Part shown: positions 15,201 through 24,950 of the stretch, one piece after another | Position numbering within the stretch: position 1 is the first letter of the stretch | Layout: each line of letters starts with the position of its first letter | Assembly: GCF_029227915.1 (NCBI RefSeq) | Contig: NC_079881.1 | Location: forward strand, 16,467,501-16,531,500 | DNA from: Hydractinia symbiolongicarpus | Lineage: Eukaryota; Cnidaria; Hydrozoa; Anthoathecata; Hydractiniidae | Length of the DNA: 64,000 bases | Direction of reading: 5' to 3' | Notes under the pieces: model-generated | What the model was told of the DNA's origin: nothing | What the model saw: only the letters and a program-made list of their open reading frames with translations | The model's database searches: none | Program-made: the position numbers and the translations under genes

Positions 15201-18200
15201 TCATATCAAGTCTTACTTAATAATGCCTAAAAATAATTTTAGGGGTAATAAAATGATAAAATCTTAAAAATTTATATAATCGAACTCTACTTTATTATTG
15301 CCTTTAAAGGGAAAGTAAGCTCTAATTTTTTATTTAAAAAAAAAACAGTAGCCGCAGCAAAAAAAAATTTGAAATACCTATTTCTTTTCATATAAAAGTT
15401 TCACTAACTTAGTAAAAAGTTGTGTTTACTACGCGTGAAATCGCTTCGTTATTTTGACCCCTTTGCGATTTTAAAAGGATTGGTTCGAGTTGAAATTATG
15501 ACGTTTTTTAGTTCAGAAAGTGTAGCGTGCTAGTGGTGGTAGTATTAGTTGTTAATTTACTTAAACATTCGAGTTTAACTGCTTGAAAACATGCCAAATT
15601 GCGCCGACATCAACTGCACTAACAGAACTGGTAATAATAAATCAAAAGAAAATGTTGACGATGTTGTATCGTTTTCAAAATTCCCAGCGCAGAGAAAAAA
15701 AACGAGCTTTGAAAAAGATGGTCACCTAACATTAGAACAACTGGTCCCTTGCCTAAGGATTCAGGATTTTATATATGTTCCATCCACTTTAAGCCAGACT
15801 GCTTTGAAAGAGATCATCAGGCAATTACTTGATTTACTTAAATTTTGTATGTATCAACCAAACACATGCTTCTTTCGTATTTGTTTATCAAAATAAAAAG
15901 ATACAAGTTCGGTATAAACTTCGTGTTCGTAACCAACAATTACATACCAAGCCAACAAAAATTATATTTTACAGAATGATAATTCTTTCTTTTAACATTA
16001 ATGATTTTCTACTAATAACTTCGTCTCGTTGATTCATTTTTTTTCAAACTTCTTTGACTTTCAAATTCAACAATTATGCACCTCACAACAAGTAAATGTT
16101 TTCTTCGTCGCATGCACGCCTTGACAGACGGGGGTAATGACAACAATCCTAAAAAATCTATCGGCTTTAGAGTATTTATTACGGATTGCCCATAAAGCAC
16201 ACGATGGTATGTCTTTCAGACCATCTTTTTCTAATCGACCCATCAAATTTATAATACATGTTTTTCCTAAAGTAGTAAATTTAAAATTTACTATAAAAAT
16301 CGAAAAATTTTCTTGCTGGACTCTTTTCTTTTTTTTGGATCAAAAATTTTCGCGAATGACAATAAATTTCAATGAAAAAACAATACTACTGCGTATATAC
16401 GCTACTTAGAATTGGTTCACAATATGTATACTGAACCTGTGGAAGAAAACCTGATGGGGAACTTATTTTCAATTTTGTGATGACACTTTCTCCGTTAACT
16501 AGCATGCCCGCCACACCGTTGAAGAAAAACAAGAGAAAGAAAAAGTCAACTTCGGGAGTAGAGATATTCGTGAAATGTTTTTGAGCGGCAAAAAAAAAGA
16601 AGAGAGTCCAGCAAGAATTTTTTTTTGATTTTTAGCTGATTTTGCCACATTGAGTCGGGCTTTGGCCATTTTCAGAGTTAGAGTTTTAGAGCCATTTTTC
16701 GGGCTGATTATTTTTTTCGTTGTGATTCTATTATTTCTACCCTTGTCCTTGGAGCCCTCGTTATTTAAGAGTTTTCGGCTTTTAAAACTTGGAAAAAACT
16801 TTTACGATTTTTAGAAAAAGTTGATTTTTCGCGAAAATAACTTTCGTGAATTTCAGGTTAAATTTCTTACCGGGTAGAAATTTTCGCGAAAAGGGACCGA
16901 AATCGGGAAAATGGGACCTCCGCGGAGAATTCGCGAGTTGATGTTCTTTGCTAATTTTGTAAAATGACATTTAAATGACAATGTTTCAATATTTTTGTTC
17001 AAGTTTCCATTACTTTCATTAGTAATGCAAAAATATCTCTTTGCAGTTTTCATGTTGTTACTTTTTGTGAAACAAGCATAAAACAGTCTGGAAGACTATC
17101 AGAAGATTAAAACATGAAAAGATTGAAAGCAAAGAAAAGGTGTGGGGTGGTAGAATTGGACAAATTTATTATTCCAATTTTTTACATAGCATGTTATACT
17201 TCAGTGTTGGAAAAACTGATATCAATGTGGGTTTTGTATTCTGAATACATACATTAAGTATACACCTCACATGACAGGCTTGACCTCTAGCTGTAGTGAA
17301 GGCATTTCCTACACATGTCTGCACTGTGTACCAAACCACGGACCTTGTGATTACGAAGCAAATTTTAGAAACGCTAGTCTCAAGTATCAATAGTTAATAA
17401 CAAAAAGCGAAATGTGTTCTTCCAGACGATTTGAGATAACGGCCTATTTTTTGTGACCTCCTTAGAACCTATGACGTGCGCATTTTAATTTTTTATTAAT
17501 TAAAGCAGCGCCAGATATACAAAATGTAGCTACTTATGATTTAAATTCAATGAAGAAATAATAATGATAATAATAATACACAAATATATTTATTTATTAT
17601 CAAGATTTATACATGATATTTTTTAATTAATTTTGCCTTCCAAACGTGTCCTGTTTCGGAAAAACTATTTACAAAATGCAAAATGGTAACCGCAGTAGCG
17701 GTAAATAAAGGATGAGCGAAGCCGTGGATTCATCTACAGGTGACTCCTACCCTCAAATTATCGAAAACACACCAAAGTACATGTATTAAAAACGAAAAAT
17801 GAATCTGAAAGCTAAAACAGGCTTTGATATGACTAAATTCACCTATTGCAAGTAGGAGAATATATAACACTATGAAACAAAAACACACTAAACCAAAAAT
17901 AAAATATAAAATATAAAAACTGTTGCCATAAAATGACTAATGAACATATCACTGCTTAAAATCGTAATTCTTCCATAAACTTTTAAATTTAGTATATGAT
18001 TGCTGACGGAATTTCATTGTAAATTTTGGCACCCATGAAGTAAATTTTTTTTTTAATATTTCTACCTTGACTCGCGGAATTTTGAACAAGTACTGGTTAT
18101 TTCTGGTGTTTTTTTAGCGTGATCATGCTTTACAAAGTAGTTGAGAAAATCCAAAAAATATCACTGTCGATGCATTTGCAACAACTGTTTTTCATTTTCC

Positions 18201-19245
18201 TGATTTTTTGTTATATTCCTTGCTCGATTGTCAACGGAAATGAGTTTCAAATTTACGATACCGTTAAAAGTCGTAAAGGAACTACCATGGTGTTGTATAT
18301 AGCCGTCACATTGTCTAAGTAAGATTTCAAAGCGCTTAATAGTCTAAGTCTTGCAAATGCTTGCTTGTACATACTATCAAAATTTTCATTCATTAAAAGT
18401 TTGGAGTCGATAAATGAACCAAAGTACTTGAAGGTGGAAGTGCTTTTAATCTCAATACCATTGTAAAGTCCATTTTTAAAACATTTGGACCTTTTTTAAA
18501 CTAGTTGTTATTGCCTACTAACATTGATTCCGTTTTTCCCTTTTAAATTAATTACCAAGTATTCTCGATAACACGAAATTGTGTCTTCAGGAAATTTATA
18601 ACGTCCGTTCGAAGAATGACATTATGAAAATCATAGAAAAATAGCAAAAATAGGGAAGGACCTAATATATATAATTGTGAAACTCCACAATGCAAGTGGT
18701 GAATTTTGGATTTGATGTTTTCTAGTACTACTTGTTGCGACCGAATAAATAATTACGGAGTGAACTAATTTAATTCAGTGTTGTTGGTTCCTTATGCAGC
18801 GAGTTTTTTGAGTATAGTACCATGAGAAATATTATCGAACAACGTGGCTGCTAACTATGTCGACCATTTAGACCGATACCCATACTGACATCGTAGAAGC
18901 AGCGTGATACTGACTACAAACTCTCTAGGTAAGGCGTTCTTAAGTTAGTTAACACTAACGAAATTTATTAAAATTAGTTTCACTTTGTTGATGTTACAGA
19001 GATCAGCACATATAAAGTTTCAAGTTCGATATAGATGTAATGACAAAAAATAAAAAAATAAACTTGTTGTTGATACCTTGCCTTTTCCAAGCATTTGAGT
19101 TCTGCACAATGTTTCTTTTTACATGCTCATCTTCACCGTCGTGGTGATGGCGAAAATGGACACGCTTTGTTGACACCTTGTAATGTGTGTTGACCAAAGC
19201 GGTGAGCAATAACAACGCCAGTATCACTTTCAAATATCTCTTCAT
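250..19245 (-). CDS. Large secreted protein of unknown family, copy 1 (3' end beyond window)
   Basis: Exons, high to low: 19245-19077 (start, signal peptide), 5049-4731, 4372-3277, 2951-2798, 2427-2240, 2163-2080, 1993-1712, 1453-1304, 930-694, 485-250. Every junction has AG/GT borders and phases match throughout, so the reading frame is continuous. The encoded part is beta-rich with alternating hydrophobic residues, few cysteines and no domain I recognise. It aligns exon for exon with the complete paralogue at 22.3-36.3 kb, roughly 70 to 97 percent identical by exon. No match to the paralogue's exon 11 lies in bases 1-249, so the rest must be left of the window or lost. Assigning the 19-kb exon to this gene is an inference: it has the same layout (signal peptide, His cluster, dibasic site, phase-1 donor after CAAG), but the intron would be about 14 kb against about 250 bp in copy 2. 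Confidence 0.75.
3277..4372 (-). CDS. Exon 3 of copy 1: large beta-rich module
   Basis: This 1096-nt exon encodes about 365 residues with no stop, from GTTCAAAAAG after a CTAG acceptor to AATG/GTAAGC. The residues alternate in a beta-strand-like pattern with many Lys, Val, Ile and Gly. One Cys-Cys pair lies near residue 245 (KVCCQFPDN). The first ~100 residues are only about two-thirds identical to copy 2, whereas the remaining ~260 are about 95 percent identical. No family is recognised. Confidence 0.8.
4731..5049 (-). CDS. Exon 2 of copy 1: start of predicted mature protein
   Basis: It starts after TTGTAAG and joins exon 1 in phase 1 to give KRQG-VPDLLSMFGKE. It carries four cysteines (FGCKL, DTCKI, KTCKE, DKCEG), enough for two disulfides in a secreted protein. 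It ends KEKLK/GTAAGT in phase 0. It closely matches 35925-35606 in copy 2. Confidence 0.8.
5311..5409. repeat. Inverted repeat / hairpin
   Basis: CTTGACGAC (5367) pairs with GTCGTCAAG (ending 5409), and GCGGGCAATAC (5323) is the complement of GTATTGCCCGT (5392) apart from small changes. It may be a small MITE remnant within intron 1 of copy 1. Confidence 0.4.
5877..5947. repeat. Two adjacent hairpins, one a 46-bp near-perfect palindrome
   Basis: GACCTCC-GTATT-GGAGGTC at 5877-5895 is followed by CTATATATGTTATGTAGTTA and its exact complement (5902-5947) with a 6-nt centre. Role unknown. Confidence 0.7.
6445..6730. repeat. (CTT/GAA)n microsatellite, about 95 uninterrupted units
   Basis: This is 286 bp of perfect CTT on the plus strand, GAA on the minus strand, which is the proposed transcript strand of copy 1. 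It lies inside that gene's putative first intron. The homopolymeric Leu and Phe reading frames across it are artefacts. Confidence 0.98.
6731..10677. other. Noncoding stretch within putative intron 1 of copy 1
   Basis: AT-rich with frequent AGCTAGCTA-like runs. No ORF with recognisable protein content and no clear repeat borders. Confidence 0.6.
10680..13679. mobile_element. pogo/Tigger-like DNA transposon expanded by an internal satellite
   Basis: The terminal inverted repeats are CAGTGGACTCTCTATAACTC at 10680 and its near-perfect complement ending at 13679 (2 mismatches in about 24), flanked by TA on both sides (10678-10679; 13680-13681). CAGT ends and a TA target duplication fit the pogo/Tigger group of Tc1/mariner. 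Near the right end, 13502-13560 reads MASVAGTKRKAEKEEK, like the start of a CENP-B/Tigger-type transposase, but the frame dies soon after. Most of the interior is a 94-bp tandem array similar to the terminal sequence. Confidence 0.7.
10703..13275. repeat. 93-95 bp satellite array with 7-monomer higher-order repeat
   Basis: There are about 27 monomers, each containing CCCCTATAACTCGAATCTCT then TTTCGCCAGCGCAGTG. Length changes between 93 and 95 bp according to ATAAAAA or ATTAAAAAA near the end. Diagnostic variants (CTCGAACG, CTAGAACA, CTAAAACA; CCTAACAAC) repeat in a fixed order. Units starting at 11455 and 12112 are about 657 bp long with the same seven-monomer order; the first unit (10703-11454) has one extra monomer. 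Confidence 0.9.
13733..14368. mobile_element. 636-bp TA-flanked element with TCGCGAAAGTTT subterminal repeats
   Basis: The ends are CTTTATTCGGAGAAACTTT at 13733 and its complement ending at 14368, with TA on both sides. Inside, near both ends, TCGCGAAAGTTT and variants recur many times in both orientations. It lies only 53 bp from the preceding pogo-like element. Part of a coding sequence remains (14033-14116), so this is a deletion derivative or MITE of a larger transposon. The superfamily is not clear. Confidence 0.7.
14033..14116 (+). pseudogene. Acidic C-terminal peptide remnant inside the 13.7-kb element
   Basis: The plus strand reads GDDDDAWEPEEDDPRNVFDL then FCDFDDEASL and TAA. The composition and clean stop suggest the C-terminus of a transposon or captured gene. 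There is no start and no recognised domain upstream. Confidence 0.4.
15591..15832 (+). pseudogene. THAP zinc-finger domain with frameshift
   Basis: The start MPNCADINCTNRTG and VVSFSKFP give the first two zinc-binding Cys and the Phe-Pro of a THAP (C2CH) domain. The second half is in another frame: RWSPNIRTT, then DSGFYICSIHFKPDCFERD with the last Cys and His, ending in TGA. The two halves join if one A were present in the A-run at 15712-15716. The protein would be only about 80 residues, lacking the usual continuation after the THAP domain. It is probably a transposon-derived or dead gene; a sequencing error in the homopolymer is the alternative. Confidence 0.7.
16295..16633. repeat. Inverted repeat with ~40-bp arms
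   Basis: Left arm 16295-16337 contains TTCTTGCTGGACTCTTTTCT; right arm 16590-16633 is its imperfect complement (AGAGAGTCCAGCAAGAA). About 250 bp separate them. It may be a MITE or fold-back element; no target duplication was identified. Confidence 0.6.
17620..18780 (-). pseudogene. Decayed non-LTR retrotransposon reverse transcriptase
   Basis: On the minus strand, near 18690, the decayed stretch GVSQLYILGPSLFLLFFYDF recalls the G-x-PQGS-ILGP-LLF motif of reverse transcriptases. A clean stretch around 18475-18284 reads GIEIKSTSTFKYFGSFIDSK then MYKQAFARLRLLSAL, typical of the palm/thumb border. Farther on, in other frames, come VDNRARNITKN and FMGAKIYNEIPSAIIY, typical of the C-terminal end. 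Several frameshifts and stops separate these pieces, so it is not functional. The clade is unresolved. Confidence 0.7.
19077..19245 (-). CDS. Signal-peptide and propeptide exon (exon 1 of copy 1)
   Basis: The start at 19245 gives a 56-residue segment: a basic n-region and hydrophobic core (MKRYLKVILALLLLTALV), then a basic stretch with FRHHHDGEDEH, ending in AWKRQ with a phase-1 donor (CAAG/GTATCA). The acceptor TTTTTCAG lies just 6 nt before ATAAAATG, so a 5' UTR intron, or a spliced-leader acceptor if this is a hydrozoan, is likely. The KR-Q-G junction formed with exon 2 resembles a proprotein convertase site. A separate gene whose other exons are lost is the alternative. Confidence 0.65.
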
Positions 19246-22200
19246 TTTATCTGAAAAATTAAATTTAGTTTCATTACTGAAGTAATGTGTATTAGATAGA
19301 TGTTCAATAAAGTTAGAAGAAGCATATGATAAACACCATGGAATTAAATAACCGTACACTATAATATGATAAGGAAGAACGTGAAAAAGAAAACGAATAG
19401 ATTCCAAAAAAAAAACACACACACAAATATACAGAAAGAAAAACAATTCATAATATACTAATTGGGTATAATTACCAAATCGTGTTTGTGATTTTAAAAA
19501 GTAAATTATTTTCATTTCAATACCGACGTCTCTCTATTTGTTTGTTTGGCAAAATGGTAGCTAGGCAGCGTAAACTATTCTTCTAGACAGAGTGTAAATA
19601 AAATTTTGTTATGGTATAATATTAAAGTTTGAGTTCAAGCTACCTTAGAACCATCAAATAAAAAGATCAAATTTATTCTAGGAATGTTAGGTGGTATTTA
19701 TGTACGGTATACTTGCAAGAACAACAGACTTCTCCCGGCATGCAACGCCAAATTTCAAGGTTTGTTAACATAAATAAAAACAATAACAAAATTAATAAGA
19801 AAAACGATATGTATCAAACAGACAACATTAGATTACTTTCTTAGATCACCTAAACAGTTCACATTGCAAAGTTTTCTGTTTCTACATGTTGTGTTTTTTT
19901 GCTGTTCCATTTTGTATAAGACGACCTAACTCCTACCTCATGTAGGTGTTAGATCGTCACGCACGCAGGCGCACGAACACGAAAATGTACGCACGCACCA
20001 TAAAAATAAATTGAATAAAATAGATTTAATTTAAAAATGTTAAAGTAATCAAAGGGATTTTTATTTCGTGGATAACTAAATTCCAACGAAAATGTTATTT
20101 GAAACAGAGCCTTTAAAAAAACAGCTAGCTAACTTAATGGTGCTAGATTTGCGGGTATTAAATTTCGAACTTTTTATGCGAGCATGAGCGACTTTGAAAA
20201 TATAACAGTCTTTGTGTACATAACCCCTTTAAATGTTATTTATTTGTTTATTCTAGAGAATTGTGCACACAATTATTTCTTCTGATGGTGAAGAAATTTA
20301 CAATTGGGGAACAATATTTACGCTCCACTAAATGCGTTCTACCCTCGCTTTTCAGCCTTATAAAAACAATTAAAAACTGTTTGAATGTCTCGCTGTGAAT
20401 ATTCATCAGTACAACATTAAATAATGAACAAAATAACCAACCAAGTTTTAGCTATGTTGTTCTCATTCGTTTCGTTTCAGAGGTGCTCCTCTAAAACGAA
20501 AAGAATACGTATGCGTCTTAAAATCGCATACGTAGCTATAACAAATACACTTTCTACAGAAATGTAGTTGCCTTATGACACTTAATACTTTTTCTTATTT
20601 CATCTTATTCACGTTTGATCAAAAAAAAAACTTTCTACAGAACGTAAAAAGTAGTAATTGCAACAAGATACAAATTTTTCTCTCTGACATTTAAGCACGT
20701 GGAAAACACACCCTTAACGGTTTTTTTTAAAAAGAATGACCTGGAAAATTAATACCACATTTAACTGACAAGGTGTAATTCCACAGATTCCACAAGCAAT
20801 TGTGAAAGCCATTTCTATCTAACATGCACTCGGAACTTGTCGAAATTCACTTGTCAGTATTAGCTGCTTAAATCAAATATTTTAAACGCTGCTAAACTTT
20901 GCTCTGACACCAGTGCCTCCCAATTCCTTGATCCTTTGGATCTTTCCAAGTGTGGAGCAGATTGTTCTGTAATGGCGACATTGTAAGTAGTACAGCAAAC
21001 GTATTCTGCGACGTCATTTACTTGGCTTACACACGTGTCATAGTACAAGTCTCGGGTACTGGCCAAGTGAAATTTGATTTTACCTTTATGACATAGTTAG
21101 AAATAGCTTTTTTTTCTTAATTTGCAATATTGCAGTCAATGCTTCAACAGTGCATAAAAAAACAAAAAGCTGTCGTTTGGCTTAAGAAACCACATTTATA
21201 CGCGATGGCGGGAAAGCAAAGTAAATAAATACAGGAGAACTACAATTTCGGACACAATATATAAAGTGCTGAATTTCAAAGGTCGTGCCACAAGGAATAA
21301 TTCATCAATAGGTATAACCACTATGAACCTGTCACTTGTTAACTTGCCATTGGGCGTTACGTTAATTGGAAAAGCAACTCCGTGAAAACCCCACCGGTTC
21401 ACCCGTCCTTGAAAGTTCACGAGAGATTGTAATTCTTCTTGTATTTAATTGCTACCGTTTGTTAACAAAAGTTGATATTTTTTTGTTTTCCGTCTTATTG
21501 TTATATTTATTATTTAGTATATGTCGATTTCAATTAGCTTTTACGAGCTAACCACTCTGCATTCTGAAATATACTATTCACAGCCAAAAATGTGACTTTC
21601 AAATTCCAGTCCTAATTCATATTCTTCACAATAGCCGGCCTTTTAAACTTTTTTAAACTCTTAATCGATTGAGGCGCTTAGAAAATGCTGAGCGCATATA
21701 AATTCTTTCTAATTTAGTGCAAATTAAAGAAATGGGCTCTTTTATTTTTTTTCCTGAAAAGTGAAACTTGTGTTGTGACAAAATGAGGTTTTTTCTTTCT
21801 AGTGTTTTTAGTTTTACCAAGTTTCTGAAAGCTGTGCGCTTGTTAGATGGGGCGCTTAAAAAATGCTGTTCGATTAACCTAATCAGTACGGTATACTCAA
21901 AAACATAGTCATTATTGGATTTAAATCTTAAATTTTATTTTAGAGATAAACCCCTTCATTAAAAGCTGCAGTTAATAAAAGCAAAGCTATAAATAACTAT
22001 ATAAATAAATAAAACATAATGTCTGAAAAAAAAACATAAAAATAATCTTGGTGTTGCTTCGCAAAAAATATACTTTCTAAGCAACAAAGGCGCTTATTCT
22101 AGGAAGGCGTTTTCTCATTAAAAAAAGTCAAATAATTTGAACATGTTTATATGAAGTTATGTAAAAATGTGATGCTAAAACATCATCTTAGATAATGCTT

Positions 22201-22273
22201 GTGAAACGTGTCAAACTTGTGAAAACATTTCAAATATAACATAAATATTATTTCCACAGAAATCCCTTCAAAC
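19246..22273. other. Intergenic region between the tandem paralogues
   Basis: About 3 kb. It should hold the 3' UTR of copy 2 and the promoter and 5' UTR exon of copy 1. An AC-rich run lies near 19410. A minus-strand open stretch at 21066-20860 with four Cys has no convincing domain. Confidence 0.5.
21366..21420 (-). mobile_element. Decayed Helitron-like 3' end
   Basis: The minus strand reads AAGGACGGGTGAACCGGTGG then GGTTTTCACGGAG, matching the 38.35-kb terminus with several changes; the CTAG is not preserved. Confidence 0.35.
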
Positions 22274-24950
22274 TTATCCAATACAGCTATGACACTGTGC
22301 ATCAGGAGATTGATCCATCATACGAGACTTCATTCTATGCATGTAATAAATGGCAAAGCTTTTCTCATGACTTTCACATTGGTATTTAGCTCCTCAATAT
22401 ACATTCTATTTGAACTTAGCGAACCGGATTTTGCATCCATGAGGCTGTTTACGATCTAAAAATAATCGAGTCAAGTAATCAGAGCTAAATATTTAAAAAT
22501 GTATGCGCTTATGCTTTTGTGTTTATGTTTGTGTTTTGGGGACTAAAGTAAATTTGGTTTGAAATATCATTCTATACCTTTGATGCAGTTTTCAAACTGT
22601 TACCAAATTCATCTGGAATATCGTTTCTTTTGCGGGCAGCCCTAGATGCTGACGTAAGCATTTTCATCAACTTTTCAGCGTTTACATTATCTGTGGATTT
22701 AGCAACATCATTTAAGTATTCTTTCCAAATAGCTAAAGCTTTTTCATCTAGTTTCGCTATTTGCTGTCGTACGTTATGTTCCCATAAAACAGTTCCTGAA
22801 ATCAAAATCCATAATGGCTTATGTATTCATTTATTTAGGCTTTAATACGGACTATTTTAGTCTTATAAGGACTCCCGTGCCCGGACAATTGGCTATTTGT
22901 CTAATACATCCAGTTTCAATGGATTGCAACTTCGCTAGTTGTTTTCCTTAGTGCCAGGTCTTTGCAACACGCCAACTACGTGCACAGGCCGTAATATGCC
23001 CTGTAGTATTTTCATAAGGGTCTCATTTCCATATTTCTTGATAAGTAATTAATTTATAACTAAAATTGAAAAATTTCTAAGCAAATTAAGTAACATTTAG
23101 GGTTCCAAAAACTTTCTTTTTTTTAAATTCTTTGTAGTTTATTTTTGTATATGAGATACGTGTTATATTGTGGACCTGTGTACGCAGAGTGTTTAATTAT
23201 TTGTCAGTGTAAACAGGGTTGAAAAATTATTTTTTAACTTCCAAACAAAAATTCGAGGGCCAGGTTACAGTTTCATAGGTTTGAATAACTCCAAAAACTT
23301 AATGATCAGTAACGGATAAGCTACTGAAGAACTTGTGTATCATTTTAAGCAGCTCTAGTGTCAGAACAAAGGTTAAGTTGCTTATATAAAATACGTGTAC
23401 AATAACTAGCTCGAAGTAGCTAATGTGGAACAGTATGCTATACTGCTCCATTTTATTTTTCTTCTGTGTACCTGCACTTTGTTATGCAGGCACGATGTGT
23501 ATATATTTTAAAGAAGTTCAGTCTCAAATGTTTCTATTTGTGTTCTTACGAAATATAAGAAAGTATATCATTAGATTCGCAGTAAATATTCCCAGGATCA
23601 GGGAAAACAGAATATGTGAAAGTCATCCTAAAAACAGATTTGTTTGAAAAATTTTAGTGATTGTAGACCTACCCTTTCTCTTATAATCTATGAAGAAGGT
23701 CAGACTGAGTAGGGTGTTAATAATTGCTCTTTTATTGGCAAAGTATTAGCGTCAATGTTTTTTTCAACTAAACTTAAAAATGCTTTTCCAGGTCATGCGC
23801 CATTTTGTTTTTAAAATGTGAAATGAAAAAAAAGCCACAATACGTATGTATACTAATGTGGAGCTACAACGCGGGGTTTTGTCCCGAAAACCCTGACAAG
23901 GACACCCAATACCGATTGGTATGAGAAGGTTCACCAGGTGCCTGTCCAAATTGAGGTTATAGGTTACTAAAAGCAGATGAGGCAAGTATTGTACTGACCT
24001 TGTTTTAACTTGTCCACATAATACAAAGCATCCATCGTGCGTTCGTTTGTCATATTAACGTTATGGCCTGCATGAATGAAATGCGTTGAATATCAAGTAA
24101 TACTTTAGGACACATGCAGAGAGTTATTTGGTTAGTAGAGAGTTGTTTGTTATTTAAGCAAGTCAACAAGTATCACTCGCCGATAGTAAATGCTTAACAT
24201 GTGGAAGTGAAATATCAAAATAAACAGTTTATACTTGGCTACAAAATGTTTTAGTTCTATGCAATCGTTAAGGGAAAAATAAAAGCATTTAGTTGCTTAA
24301 CTGTTTAAGATAGTAAAGAAGTTCAAAGTATTTTTTTTGGAAAGCATTGAAATGAATAAAGGTATTAGACTAGCTTATTAATGAATCAAGGAAGATCTAT
24401 CTGTGGGAGAATGTGAAGATCGTACACAAGAACCCTAAGTCACATTTTTATGAGAAACTATAAAAAAACAATGTTCGCAAAACCGCAGAAAATCAGGAAT
24501 ATGCAAGCAAGTTAGATATGTTTTCTAATTGAAACTGAAAGCAACTTCCAGCTTTGAACTGATACTTGCTCCCGCTAGTTCAGCAACTTCTACAAAAATA
24601 TCCTTATATTACCAGGACAGGTGACGAAAATAAATAGTGGTGTAAACCTTTGTAACTTTTATGTCAACTTAGAGATATGTATGGTTAATCTTAGTCTAAG
24701 CGCTTTACCAACCAAAACCACAGCAGGAAGGTATAACACAACAAAATCTTACAGTTGTGAGTGATCTCGTCTTTAGCATCAACCAATCCTCGCGCATAAT
24801 AACCTCTCTGAATTTTGTACTTTTCTTCCACACTTTTCATCTTGTGAGACATCAGATTAAGAGAATCCGCTAAGGCTTCATATATATTAAATGTAGAGTT
24901 CACGCGACGACATGAATCCTCGTGGCTGAAATCCTTTAAAGCTTCAAAAT
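22274..24950 (-). CDS. C-terminal exons 17-20 of copy 2
   Basis: 24950-24753 (DSCRRVNSTFNIYEALADSL), 24067-23999 (CHNVNMTNERTMDALYYVDK), 22795-22578 (GTVLWEHNVRQQIAKLDEKA) and 22455-22330. Phases 1/1/1/0 agree across the introns. The sequence is mostly helical with scattered Cys. In the last exon the frame in use stops at TGA 22330. A second frame, open for 40 codons from just after IEEL, ends CHSCIG and TAA at 22274 and looks more like protein; a missing base near 22390 would join them. Confidence 0.7.

Noticed and set aside
20860-21066. Minus-strand ORF with four Cys (STRDLYYDTCVSQVND...)
   Set aside because: There is a weak acceptor, no partner exon and no known domain; it could be a relic exon but is not supportable.
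21196-21420. Minus-strand ORF of 74 codons
   Set aside because: Its start overlaps a decayed Helitron-like end, and there is no domain.
23423-23647. Plus-strand ORF with hydrophobic N-terminus
   Set aside because: It lies in an intron of copy 2, antisense, with no homology or regulatory context.
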